64,000 nucleotides of DNA. It comes from Angiostrongylus vasorum (lineage: Eukaryota > Nematoda > Chromadorea > Rhabditida > Metastrongylidae). The position numbers and the translations under genes were made by a program. Under the pieces are notes generated by a model. It was not told the DNA's origin and made no database searches. It was given only the letters and a program-made list of their open reading frames with translations. This document shows, piece after piece, positions 51,080-61,969 of the stretch. The first letter of the stretch is position 1; every line of letters begins with the position of its first letter. Where the stretch lies: assembly GCA_018806985.1 (NCBI GenBank), contig JADANN010000468.1, positions 3,173,072 through 3,237,071 of the forward strand. Direction: 5' to 3'.

Positions 51080-52092
51080 GACCGACTTTCTGTTAACGTC
51101 GGCATTGATTGATAATTCGACGTTCTTCTTCAATAAGCAGACACGAGGTTGTTGTTATAGATTTATTAGGGATGCAATAGCTGACTTTTCTGCGGTTTCG
51201 CCTTCTTCAGAGCCTGGAAAGGTGAAATTGAGATGCGATCTACTCAGCCAAACACTTTCATAACCCCCAGCAGATAAAACATAACAAATAGATTTGTATT
51301 CGCATAAGAAAGAGCTTCATTTAAACACCTACCGTTTATTTGTTGTAAGTATTTAAGTTAGTTGATGGATAGCAGCCGCACAGAGTACAACATGGGCGAC
51401 AACTGTGCCTTTGTCAGGTCACTGGATTAGCCTGAGGTATGGCGCCAGGTCATGCGTGATGACAAAACGCTCCTCCTTGTGGTTCATTTTTGAATTTTTT
51501 GGAATCGACCCAAAACGCTTCAAGAGTTTTACGCACTGATGTTTTGGATTCCCTGCGTGAGGATAGTGACTCCCACTTCAAAATCCTCTCCGTTGTGTTC
51601 CTGCATCCTATGCGCGCCTAGTGGAGTGTTTGGTTTTAATTTAGATTTACCGACTAGGTGTTCTTTTATGCGGACGCAGAGCGGTCTACCTGTTTCGCCA
51701 ACGTATTCGTCCCCGTACGCTTTACAAGAGATCACACAGACTGTACCTGAACTCATGCAATCACCGTCTCTACCGTCTCTACCGTTAGGGCAAATTATGC
51801 AGTTTTTCGTTGTACATAGAGAGTCATATAGGCGGTTGCGAACTAGCTGGTGTCTTAGAGTGTCCGGTGGTATTTCTATCACTCTTACGGAATTCTCTAG
51901 ACCGGCCCTTATTAAGCAACGTTTTATAGCTGCACTTATTTCGTTTGAAATAAAGGGCAAAAGGAACGGAGCCTTGTTTTCGCTAGAATTATCGCTCTGG
52001 GGCGTGGTTTTTCCTCTATGCCTATGCCAAGAAGCTACAGTTTCGTAACCATTTGAAATGGCTGTTTGGCGCGCCAGTTTCAAGGATTGCAT
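51080..52092 (-). mobile_element. Penelope-like element 3' part, longest open GIY-YIG frame
   Basis: A 187-codon frame (52092-51529): linker (KLARQTAISNGYETVA; ISAAIKRCLIRAGLENSVRV; DTLRHQLVRNRLYDSLC), CIICPNGRDG, then SSGTVCVISCKAYGDEYVGE, TGRPLCVRIKEHLVGKSKLK and PLGAHRMQEHNGEDFEVGVT. This covers nearly the whole endonuclease domain, with YVGETGRP and the following Arg/Glu/His kept. A short duplication repeats GRDGRDGD. Downstream are a hammerhead motif (51179-51214) and the terminal motif (51085-51105). No RT remains. Confidence 0.85.
51179..51214 (-). ncRNA. hammerhead-like motif in the Penelope copy
   Basis: The - strand reads GGCT CTGAAGA AGGCGAAACCGC A GAAAAGTC AGCT. Stem I and the CUGANGA box match the best motifs. 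Stem III has changed (AAGTC for ACGTC). Confidence 0.58.
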
Positions 52093-52385
52093 TAGTTCGG
52101 GTACAGTCTATCTGATCTCTTGTAAAGCGTGCGGGGACGAATACGTTGGCGAAACAGGTAGACCGCTCTCGGTCCGCATAAAAGAACACCTAGTCGGTAA
52201 ATCTAAATTAAAACCAAACACTCCACTAGGCGCGCATAGGATGCAGGAACACAGCGGAGAAGATTTTGAAGTGGGAGTCACTATCCTCACGCAGGAATCC
52301 AAAACATCAGTGCGTAAAACTCTTGAAGCGTTTTGGATCGATTCCAAAAATTCAGAAATGAACCGCAAGGAGGAGCGTCTTCCTT
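52080..52385 (+). mobile_element. Penelope-like GIY-YIG fragment, inverted partner
   Basis: Opposite orientation to the neighbouring copy and nearly identical in protein: SSGTVYLISCKACGDEYVGE, TGRPLSVRIKEHLVGKSKLK, PLGAHRMQEHSGEDFEVGVT, then KTLEAFWIDSKNSEMNRKEE. The frame stays open from 52058 to 52468, running into an adjoining R1 scrap. It starts abruptly inside the domain linker at about 52080. Confidence 0.82.
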
Positions 52386-52387
52386 CC

Positions 52388-52450
52388 CCACCGCAGACAC
52401 CTGCTGTCCGGCGTTTTGCAAATGCCTCCGCATCATTGTGGTTGCATAAG
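52388..52450 (+). repeat. SINE-C/R1 scrap
   Basis: CCCCACCGCAGACACCTGCT, CGTTTTGCAAATGCCTCCGC and CATTGTGGTTGCAT, in the opposite orientation to the scrap at 50995-51072. Confidence 0.6.
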
Positions 52451-52479
52451 GAAAAAATATTATTTCGTTAGACTCTGCA

Positions 52480-54950
52480 ATTTTTCAACAGTTTGATAGG
52501 TCATTACGATGTAATAAGTGATAGAAAATTAGTTCGGCACACTGTTGAGGATGCTAGGGGTGCAATGGTTAAGGGTGCCACACATCATAGACATGATCAT
52601 TAGTTCGACGCCGTCTCTCTCAAAGGAGGCTTTTCATCATTCGGAGGTCAGCAATTTGACATCAGATTTATCTATGAAAATCTCCTTCCCATTTGCGACC
52701 ACTGGCGCGTTCTAGTAGAGCGATCTGCAGCAAATTCATCTCGATCAGCATTCAGCGACTTTCATGAAGAACACAGAATCGGCAAATGACAGCTGAACCA
52801 CAAGCGAATTTTAAGGTCCACGTGTGACGGATGCGACACAACAGAACAGATGAAAGAACTGTCGCATCCATGTAATGCGTGATTTCGGGTCATATGAACG
52901 AACAAGAATATAAAACCAAGTTTTTGCAAAAATCTCTTGTAAACCGTGACGAAACGATGCTTCTTCTCTAGGTTCAATGAGTTCTAAACTCCTTATGCAC
53001 TCTAGTTATCACAGAATTTTCAGAAGTCGTCGGGAAACCAGTACTGTCCATTATAAGTCCGTCACTAGTTAGCTGACAATTACAACTATTGAAGTGACAC
53101 ACACACCCAACGTGGCGCTTGACGCAAACCGGGACGGCCACGTTTTTATGCTAATAAACTTGCAAGAATTTGTTAGAAATACAACCTACTTCATCTCACT
53201 CTCCGCCCACAAAATTGAATTTCCCGCGTCGACTTGTCAATTTCAAGTGAACTTGCTGTACGTGCGGAATTTGCGTCCCCTCATCTGCACCGTTCTGGAT
53301 TTTCGTTGTCATTCGCCTTCCGAGGTTCTATCTAACCATAGTGCAACAAGCCATGTAAGTCAAACCACTACTCTACAAACTTAAAGTGAGTTGTAATTTC
53401 TTTTAGAGGAAGGAAACTGCTCACTTCGAAGGAGCGGATACAAGACACGTTCAATGTGACACTTGGAATCTCTTTCCCAGCCACTCAGCACGCCAGAAAA
53501 AATGTTTTTAGAAGCAACAAAGTAGGTCCAACAATTCAAAGTGCATCACTCACACACTCATCCGACACCTCCGTTAAACTCGTAGGATTCTCCGGTTACT
53601 CACTGACGTAATAGAATGAATGCGTCTTTCCAATGGAGAGGTTCTGACTTCCCCTTTTTTCCGTCGTGCAATACTCATTGCTAGTCTACCTAATTGGGAA
53701 TATGTGTTCATCTTTTTCTGGCACAGATGCTTGACAATGAATGAACAATTCCTGGATTTACGTTGGAAGGGAAAAATTCGAAAACTTTCAGGTGAGTCAT
53801 CATTTGAAAGGTGTGACCATGAAAATGAACTTAAGTGAAGAAGCGCTGCTTGAATGACGACTACTAACTGCTGCTATGAACTCGCTCCCTTTCACCAAAC
53901 GCGCACGGAATTCTCTTGTCTGTATTCAGCTAAGGAATGAAATTTTAGGACGGCTTATAGCGCCTTTAATTGAATCTTCGACCGAAAGATGAAAGCAGTT
54001 ACCAACAAGGATGTATATGCGATTTGAGCCGTAATTTGATGAATTATTGAATTGCCGATGAAACTTAGGAATAAAAAATTCGATTTTTATTTGTGGAAGG
54101 TGTTGTGCCGATGCTAGCAAATCTTTCATCTGGTTCTCTCTCTTGCATCCGCTCTCCATCAACGTCTTCGGGCTTTGCACTTCGGTTCGACCGCCATCTT
54201 AGGACTTCGAGTTCTTTACAAGTTCCACGGAGTGTTGGCAGAGCAGATTCATTCTAGAATGCGGAAAGCCGTAGTAGAGCTTTCCCAGTTTCACATTACG
54301 TTTAGTCCACAGACTATGCGAGTCTGAAGGAGATTTCCCGAGACAAACCTTGCACAATTCTGCCCCGCTTGGATGGATGGAAGACCTGGCTGTAGCGAAG
54401 AAGCGTAGAAACAGCGAAAATGACTACACTGCACTTCATCTTTAGCCATTGCTCTTCCTACACCACGGTAAATAATAACAACATTGAATCAGCAAGAATT
54501 TAACAACTTAACTGCACACCAATGGAATTCAAGGGATATATTGAACACTTTGTTATATTACAAACAACTATCACAGTCGGTGCGAATATGTTCATTACAG
54601 TCATTGGCTTTTCACTACCATCTATGGACAACTAAACAGGCAACCAACACGATAGTTCTTTCTTCTTTGTTTTGAATTCACTACAGATGCTGAAACAGAA
54701 AAGTTGGCTTGTGCACTTTGACGAGAGGTCCTGTGGTATGCCAATCATCCACTTACTTTAGTTGACAGTCCGTGTACGATAAACTGCTGTCTTTTATGCA
54801 ACTGAAGGATTTACTGCACATATCGTTGACGAATTCGGAAAATCGACAAAATATAATAGTGGAAGAAGTACGAAGCTTTGAGGAGGTAAAAACCCTTAGG
54901 TTTTCCGGCTCGTTAATTCCGACCCGTAAAATTTTGGGATATGAAGAAAT
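52480..54950. other. no recognisable gene or repeat
   Basis: The longest stretch in the window in which I can name nothing. Frames of up to 96 codons exist (53094-53384), but none carries a known motif or convincing splice ends. It may hold introns or regulatory DNA of genes outside the window. Confidence 0.35.
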
Positions 54951-54959
54951 TCTGTGCAG

Positions 54960-55100
54960 AACTAACCTTTTAAGGGCGCCGTCTTCTTGTTCAGCAATCT
55001 CGAGTTTGTTATACTTCATAAGTTTACTTCGTACAAATAACACATATAACACAATTTATAACCCATTGCCGAGTTTAATAGAAAGTCGATCCTGGGAACT
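54960..55100. repeat. Penelope terminal sequence, two orientations joined
   Basis: 54985-55045 is the reverse complement of the stretch following the hammerhead at 28380-28430. From 55060, CCGAGTTTAATAGAAAGTCG is the terminal motif in forward orientation. No coding part. Confidence 0.5.
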
Positions 55101-55174
55101 ACTGTTTTAGTTCTGTGGGAGCATTTCTTTAAGGAACTAACATTCAACAAACATCTATCATACTTACTTGGATA

Positions 55175-55540
55175 CTTGGATGGCCCGTCTTCAACGGATG
55201 TGCGGGCCCAACATAATTTCCATTCTCCGGAGATTTGCTTGTTTAGCCATTGTAGTTCCCTGGAGTATGAGAACACCCTGGCCAAAGTCTGCCCAATGTC
55301 ATCACCACCACGGGCAGTCGCCGCTTTTGTGGATCAGGGATAGATTTGCCACCACGCAACTAGTTTGATACCAAGACTAGGTGGATCCAGGCATTGATTT
55401 ACTCTTAGCTGGATTTTTTGATGGAAACGCCGGACTACTTCTTAGCTTCAGAGACCCTGCTAGGAGTATGAATCCCCGCTGTACATTGCAGCCCGATACC
55501 CAAGAACGCCTTCCAGTCACGATGAGGCGCTAAACCGCTG
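55175..55540. repeat. dispersed repeat R3, copy 4 (inverted)
   Basis: GGATGGCCCGTCTTCAACGG, CATTGTAGTTCCCTGGAGTA, TCATCACCACCACGGGCAGT, GATACCAAGACTAGGTGGAT, and GAGACCCTGCTAGGAGTATG. Reverse of copies 1 to 3. Confidence 0.7.
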
Positions 55541-55639
55541 AAGTACGCATATATTTGTGCCCTTCATTTGTAAAACTTCTTCAGTTGTGATTGCCATAGT
55601 AAACAATAGCTACGGTGTGGAGTGTAAGTAAGGAAAAAT

Positions 55640-55908
55640 AAAGCTCTCGGCGTTGATCTACTCTTTAGGGATGCGCCATGCATTCGACTTCATTAAGCAT
55701 TGTTTGGAGGTGATCGAATGCACATGACCTTTACAATAACTCACGGTGGCCTACCGATTTATCGAGCCAGTGGTGCTATTCTCTCAGACAAGTCTGGTAC
55801 CAATTTGTCGACCCTGGAGGGATGGAGGGCTTGATGGGCCATGGACACTGGAATCGATTCCACGTGTGTGTCGCAGTGGCGCCTCCAACCACTGCGCCAC
55901 ACGCGCCC
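55640..55908 (-). mobile_element. SINE-A copy
   Basis: Tail, TGGAGGTGATCGAATGCACA, GTGGCCTACCGATTTATCGA, body (GTCGACCCTGGAGGGATGG), B-box-like TGGAATCGATTCCA, and head with GTGTGGCGCAGTGGTTGGAG on the - strand. All parts are present. Confidence 0.87.
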
Positions 55909-56157
55909 GTGACAGTCACAATAGCAAAGGGTAATTACTTGCAATTGAGAATCACAAGTAATCGATAATCTTGTGGATTCACAAGGAAAAGGACAACATC
56001 GAAAAACTTTACTACTCAGCAAACGATTTTTTTTTCCAGGTCCTATTCTTGTGTTCATATTCAGGTATAATTTTTTCATAATTTTCTAAATATTTTCATC
56101 GCAGAGAGCAGCTTTTCTCAGCAAAAGGTGTGTCGACTCTGGATTGGAAGCCTGCTT

Positions 56158-56230
56158 GATTTTGGACGGGTCGAACCAGGGCCCTGCCTGCGTTATTAAA
56201 CGGCATCTCTAACCACTGCGCTTTCCGAAC
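56158..56230 (-). mobile_element. isolated tRNA-like SINE head
   Basis: The - strand reads GGGTTCGGAAAGCGCAGTGG, TTAGAGATGCC, then CCCTGGTTCGACCCGTCC. A-box (AGCGCAGTGGTTAGAG) and B-box (GGTTCGACCC) are close to consensus with correct spacing. No convincing cloverleaf, so probably a SINE head rather than a tRNA gene. Confidence 0.5.
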
Positions 56231-56819
56231 CCATATTGTAATTTAACACAAAGAGAACAAGTAGTTACTAGCTACCATGAACCTCAAGAAGGAAAATAAT
56301 AAAATAGGTAGACGACATTTCCCATATGCATAACCATAAGAATTAAAAGTACATTGCGAAAAGAAGAAGAAATGCACGAAATACGATGAAGGTAAGTTTC
56401 TGAAGAAGATGATCGGTCTTGAAACAAATTTCCAACCCGTCATCGATTTTTAGTGAAAACATTATTGGAATTATTCGACTGATTGCGATCTTACGAGTGT
56501 CTTCATTGAATACTCAAAACTAGAACGCGACAGTCAAGATGGAGGGTGCAGACAAACAGACGATTTTCCCACGCTAGGGAATGGGAAAAGTGGGCGGATC
56601 GGCGCCCGAAGCACTAACAGTCATCGGTATATTTGAAATGAACGAAACGAGGACAAATCTCGTCTTTGAGTGTGATTGTACTCCAACTGCTCGGCTGTCA
56701 TCACGCAATCCGTGTACGGGAAGACGGGCCTGGAGTTGAAGCCGAAACGTCTGAGGCAGAATGTGGCTACGTATGGCGCTAAGGTGAGTGGTGTAGTTGG
56801 GTTTAGAATCGTTTTCGTT

Positions 56820-56930
56820 AAAGATTCCCGTCAACGGGAATGGTCCGGGGGGCACAAATCAGCATAAAGCCCAACTAAGCTGAAGCCGCAGTCGCAATCA
56901 GAATACTTCAACTTTTATCTATTGTCTGTT
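56820..56930 (-). repeat. SINE-C/R1 fragment
   Basis: CACAAATCAGCATAAAGCCC, AACTAAGCTGAAGCCGCAGT and CTTTTATCTATTGTCTGTTA, matching R1 at 16690-16790. Just left of it (56676-56785) is a frame ending VATYGAK before GTGAGT, an unplaced exon-like stretch. Confidence 0.5.
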
Positions 56931-57249
56931 ATTTTTTTCGAAAAACAAAAAATATTAAGCAGTAAATGAAAGTTATAACATTGTCCTATAGAAGTGCTAA
57001 ACTCACCCCTTTTTTGTTGCTATCTCCATTTAACCGCAGGCGGTGGTTGACGATTCCGTTGGAGTCTCAGCAAATAGTGCTCTTTTCATCGTTGCATCTT
57101 AGTCCACTGATGATGGTAATGCTCGCGCTAACGGCGTTATCGTCAGAACACCGTGTCGTGGAAGTGCTTCGGCGGCTGTCCTGAAGTCAGGAAACTTATA
57201 ATTATATATGCATATACACTTGACGTTCATTCTAAAATGTCGAGCAGTA

Positions 57250-58880
57250 CGACTCCATGGAGTTAACAAGGATGTATTTGAAATTTTCATATTCATCAAA
57301 GATCTTGTTCTGTAGGTGCTTTTTTTGTTCTGAACGCTTCTTCCTGGTCGATAGAGATCAGGATGAGTTTCACGCTGTACTTCCAACATGCCTCCAGTAC
57401 GCCGGTTATGGTTTGAATATGGCCCATGTAGCCGAATCTGTGTTGAAAATCCTGCTTGCATAATTGGTTGTGTCTTATCAAACACCTTGATATGAGCTCT
57501 AGAATAATCTTCGTGATGGTCTCGTAAAGTGTATTAAGCAAGCATACCAGAAAGTAGTTAAAGAGGTTCCCGTGCCTGAAATCCTTGGCTGCTTTGGAAC
57601 TTTTTTTCTTTTTAAAGGTGAGATGTCATATGCAGTGTGAGAACCACATGCGGTTTATTTCTTTCAGCTCTAAGGTACGCAGTTTTCCATTTAATAATCT
57701 GGCTCCTGGAGCTGTGCCTCTTCAAGCTTTCTATCGCAACTCAAATTTCATAAAGAAGTGAGTGTAGTGGAGGTTTTCTCTAGTGGGAAGTTCGGGGTGG
57801 AAAACGGGAACTGCGAAGCGGGAATGGTTGGTGTAGAGCTTTCTCGTCATTAATTCCATATTATAGCAGGATGTGGTAGTAGTCAGACCTTCGTTCCTCA
57901 AAGGTGACAACGGAACTTTGCAATAGTGCCCCTCTCTACGGCATTCTTTTTCCAGAATAGTTCGTTTTTTGAGCTCACTACAATAGGCTTCTCCGTCCTT
58001 AGCGATCTAAGTGCTCTTGCAAAGACCTTGCAAACCTGGTATTTAGTCCCCACGACCGACTTTCTGTTAACCTCGACATTGATCAAATAGTTCTCGATAT
58101 TCTTGTTTCGGCGGATTTCGCCTTCTTCGGAGCCTGGAGAGGTATATTGATAGCCAATTTACTAAGTCAAACGCTCTGATAACACATGCAGAAGGATGAA
58201 AATCTAAATAGCAATCACACGATCAACAGCTTCTCGAAAAACCACCGTTTATTACGTGCCTTCCACTGAGGAAGAACAGCTGATCAGAGTCGCATATGGT
58301 CGAGAACTACTTGATCAATGCCGAGGCTAATAGAAAGTCGGTCGTGGAAATTACTACAAGATGTGTGAACAATTTCAGATTGTTTTACGATTAATGTACT
58401 CCATCGTTTATTACGTGCCTTCCACTGAGGAAGAACAGCTGATTAGAGTCGCATATGGTCGATAAATGCACCACCCCACATCAAAGTCTATGCGCAGGTA
58501 TGGGGGCCGGATCACGTTTGATCTCCGGGCATTCCTCCTGCTGTTCATTCTAGGGTTCCTGGTATTTATTATCAGCCGTGCTGGATGTGTTGCAGTATAA
58601 ATAAGCTTTAATTTCTTTCTTTTCGAGCGAGTCCTTCGTAGTGACGGAGGTATTGTCTGGAATTTTTGCTTAGGAAGCTAAGGCCACTTCAGCACAATTT
58701 TCACGTCCTTCGACAAGTTGTTGGTTGTCATGGCTAGGATCCTCCTCTATCTGCCAGTTAGATTAGCAGAGGATTTCGTTGGAAATGTTTTCGCCATGAA
58801 CGACTTGACCTTTCTCTTCAACCATGACCAGAGTTGCTGACTATCATCCTGTTACATCGAATCTTCATACCAATTCGACG
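57250..58880 (-). mobile_element. RTE-like retrotransposon split by Penelope ends
   Basis: RT on the - strand at 57541-57296 (LNTLYETITKIILELISRCL, LCKQDFQHRFGYMGHIQTIT, LILISIDQEEAFRTKK), then 57560-57885, then after an interruption the N-terminal linker at 58800-58563 (parallel to 33980-33762). Frameshifts throughout. Confidence 0.75.
57990..58555 (-). mobile_element. Penelope 3' ends in partial tandem, inside the RTE copy
   Basis: Terminal motif reversed at 58055-58075, decayed hammerhead at 58100-58134, then the CCTTCCACTGAGGAAGAACA block at 58259-58278. A forward terminal motif follows (GAGGCTAATAGAAAGTCGGT, 58322-58341), then a second copy of the same block at 58420-58439. Confidence 0.66.
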
Positions 58881-59489
58881 ATCAGGCCCAGTACGTAATG
58901 ATGGTACAACGGGTCTATCAGAAAGAAAATCTGTTCTCGAAAAACAGCATCCCAGTGAAAGGCATGTTGTGGGAGAGAAGTTCAGCAAGAAAGTCTCCTG
59001 TTTCTTACCTGCAAATTTCTCGATCCTACCTTCGTTTTCATTGGCCCTTCTTAATCTGATATTGAAGTTTCGCAAGATCGAATTTATAGAAATTTTCGTT
59101 TACGGTGACTTCTTTCAACTAATTAAACGTACCCCGTTTTTTCCCCATCAGGTGCGGAGGCTCTAAGTAGCATAAGAAGATACAGACTTTTCTTTCACGC
59201 AGGGTTTCTAGACGACGAGTAGTAGCCAAACGGGACGACATTCGTACTAAGTGGCGTGACGAGTAACCGAGCGACGAAGTCTATCGTTCTTCTTTTTATA
59301 AATTTTTTTCTTGTTTTAATTTTCTTGATCAGTCGTATTAACATATCCTGTGCGAGTCCCAGGACTTCCTGTATCCGATGTGTTTCCTCGTATCCATCAC
59401 CCACGACGATATTCGAAATTTTTTTCATATGGATTCCCATGTTGCTTGAGGATTGATGTATTGCCTATGAATGTCGTTGAGTGCTAGTC

Positions 59490-59640
59490 GACCCAATTAT
59501 CTCTGCAATCTTCGGATGCCGGAGCGTCCACTTGGATTGCAGAAAATGAAGCTTTCCCGGCAAGTCCAGTAGCAATTTCCCGACCCCGGTGGGACGAGAT
59601 GGTCATTGGTTGGTGTGTGTGTGTGTGTCTGCGGTGCGGA
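59490..59640 (-). mobile_element. SINE body joined to an R1-type head
   Basis: On the - strand the R1 head (GGTGAGCGCGTTAG A-box at about 59685-59670) leads through a TG-repeat (59614-59628) into CCCACCGGGGTCGGGAAATT and CTTGCCGGGAAAGC, the shared SINE body, ending with GCAATCCAAGTGGACGC. Confidence 0.55.
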
Positions 59641-59885
59641 CGGAACACGCTATTAGCCTTTTCGGGGGCTAACGCGCTCACCAGCACACCATGCGAGTTC
59701 TTCGTTTCGGCTTTCTCTCAGCCGTGTTATTGATCTATAGATGGTATCAGCAATCACGCGTCACCGGTTTGATCTGGGGTGCACAAATCGGCATTGAACC
59801 CAATTAAGCTGAAGCTGTGATATAGACCATAATGTCTTCAATTTTTATTTACTGCCTACTATTTTTTTTAATGGCAGCGTAATGT
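59641..59885 (-). repeat. SINE-C/R1 copy
   Basis: CGCTATTAGCCTTTTCGGGG, GCTAACGCGCTCACCAGCAC, AGCAATCACGCGTCACCGGT, AAATCGGCATTGAACCCAAT, and CTGCCTACTATTTTTTTTAA. The fullest R1 head in the window. Confidence 0.7.
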
Positions 59886-60923
59886 CTATCAAGTATGTTC
59901 ACCGTAACTTGCGGAGTGTAGGTGTATTTACGAACATGTGAGCTTAACATCAGCTATGTCCTCTATCACTGAGCTGCTAATTTGTTCTGGTGAGTTCTCA
60001 GTAACCAACAGTTCCGCATAAATCATTCAGTTTATTCGTATTTTTTAAAGAACATTAGATATTCAAAACTACGAAAGAGGGAGAAGTGCACTGAGCAGTG
60101 CGGATGTTGGTGATTCACGGAAACATTCCTCGTCTGTGTCCTTCGACAACCGTGAAATCCAGATGTTATCAGAGCAAGTTGGCACCTCTAAATAATAAGC
60201 GTTTCTCTGGAAATTGGTAAAGTCTAGACTTTGCTTACGATTGAAAGCGAGAATGCTAAAATTCAAAAAAACCTTGCGATATAAGTTTGTCTTATGAGAC
60301 TGTTCGTGTGCCTACCAGCGTACATACTGAAATCGACGCGCATGATGGCGAATGGGCTAAATGACCCAGAATTTCTCGTGGTACACGGGAGTTTAAAAAA
60401 TGATGACGGAAAAATGGGCGTAGTTCGTACTTTCCAGCTTGGAGATTCTTCACCACAATATTGTACAAGCCTGAAGTTATGTCGTTCTTCATGCTTTTTA
60501 TAACACCAGAGGGAGGAATACGAAGTGGTTTTCTTACAGCAAAGATTCTTGGCGTTAAAATCCCCCTACAAAAAAACCTTTGCAGCTGGCGTTTATTACT
60601 CGATGTTTGTGCTCAGAACTTGTAAGGATGACGCTGCTTTGTACAACGGACGGAAGTTTCTATAACATTTGCTGTTTAGCGCAGGGCCTGTTAGTGGTGA
60701 TGGTTGACGATTGAGAAGTGACTAGACAAGTTGATGCAGGCCTAGATCAAAATATAAGTGTTGGGGACCTTACTTTCAAAGCATAGCAACAAATATAATA
60801 GCAGGTTTTTAAGATTTGAGAAAGAAATCAGTTTGGAATGAATGTATGCATTACTTTGGCCTTGACTTTTGAATCACGTGAGGGCTGTCTTTGACACAAA
60901 GGATCTAGTTTGTTTTTGAGTTT

Positions 60924-61124
60924 TCACAAGAATTCTCCTAAAGATTTCGTGCATTCTAATATTGCATCATATCGTTCTCGTTCAACAATTTTCTTAGGTA
61001 CTTTGATGGCTCGTCCTAGATGTTGCGCGGTCTCCAACAGTTCTTTCATACTGCAAAGCAGCATTCTCCCATGGATGTAGTTAGGTTCATATGTGGGTTC
61101 ACATGCAACCACATGATCTGTCAT
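60924..61124 (-). CDS. possible short coding exon
   Basis: The - strand reads MTDHVVACEPTYEPNYIHGR, MLLCSMKELLETAQHLGRAI, KVPKKIVERERYDAILECTK, SLGEFL and a stop. Composition and helical pattern look like real protein. It could start at this ATG or at a GACAG acceptor just after it. No family recognised; neighbours are SINEs. Confidence 0.35.
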   Translation of the reverse strand: MTDHVVACEPTYEPNYIHGRMLLCSMKELLETAQHLGRAIKVPKKIVERERYDAILECTKSLGEFL

Positions 61125-61184
61125 TTTCTCTCCTTACTGATGCTTTAAATACCATTTTTTTCTCTGGTATCCTGAGACAGTGGA

Positions 61185-61455
61185 GCGTGTGGCGCAGTGG
61201 TCAGAGGCACCCTGGAACCACACATGGGATCGATCCCCACGCACGTGGCCCACTGAGCCTTCCAACCCTCCGGGGTCGACAAATTGGTGCCGGACTTGTC
61301 TGGGAAGATAGCAGCACGACCTCGATACATCGGTAGGCCACCGCGAGTCATTATAAAGGCCAGATATGCATTCAGTCACCTCCAAACGGTGCTTAATGAA
61401 GTGGAATGCATGGCGCATCCCTAGGGAATTGGTCAACGCCGACAGCTTTATCGTT
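61185..61455 (+). mobile_element. SINE-A copy
   Basis: Head (GTGTGGCGCAGTGGTCAGAG), B-box-like TGGGATCGATCCCC, body (CCTCCGGGGTCGACAAATTG), CCACCGCGAGTCATTATAAA and tail. Target-site duplication not clear. Confidence 0.88.
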
Positions 61456-61904
61456 TTTTTTACTACGAGATAGTCATATTAGGGCGTTTCCAGGCTTTCG
61501 TCGTTGACATTCACCAGCCCTTGTGAATCAGAGAGAGGCTTCATCCTTTGTCCGTTCAATTACTCAAGTATATTTCTCTCACACGAGCCAACATTCGTAT
61601 TGTACAGATCCCAGTACTTTCATTACATTTGCTTCCTTGCATCCACGAGACACTAAGGTCTTCGAACTTTTCGTGAGTGGCTTGGACTACAGCTTGGGAA
61701 TTTTTTAATTTTCATCACGATTATGATTAAATGGTGGTTGGATCGATGCTACCTGGACCCAGAGGTAGCTGTGCTAGGGCGTTCCCAAGTCTTCAATACA
61801 GACATTTTCACTGAACACTGTGAATCGGAATGAACTCTTCCCATACAAGTTTATTACCGATATCTCGTTACCGGCGAGATATGACTCTTTCTTGTCTTTA
61901 GGCG

Positions 61905-61966
61905 GTATCGATCCAGTGCCTTGTGTGAACGGGACGCGATCGCTACCATTATGCCAACCCACAACC
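61905..61966 (-). mobile_element. tRNA-like SINE head
   Basis: The - strand reads GTGGGTTGGCATAATGGTAG (A-box-like TGGCATAATGG) and later CACTGGATCGATACCGCC (B-box-like). No shared SINE body follows that I can recognise. Confidence 0.4.
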
Positions 61967-61969
61967 AAA

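Noticed and set aside
51539..52048. 169-codon + strand frame
   Set aside because: Antisense of the Penelope GIY-YIG frame on the - strand, which has clear domain similarity.
56158..56230. A true tRNA gene
   Set aside because: A- and B-boxes are good, but acceptor and anticodon stems do not fold convincingly by eye, and similar heads occur in SINEs nearby.
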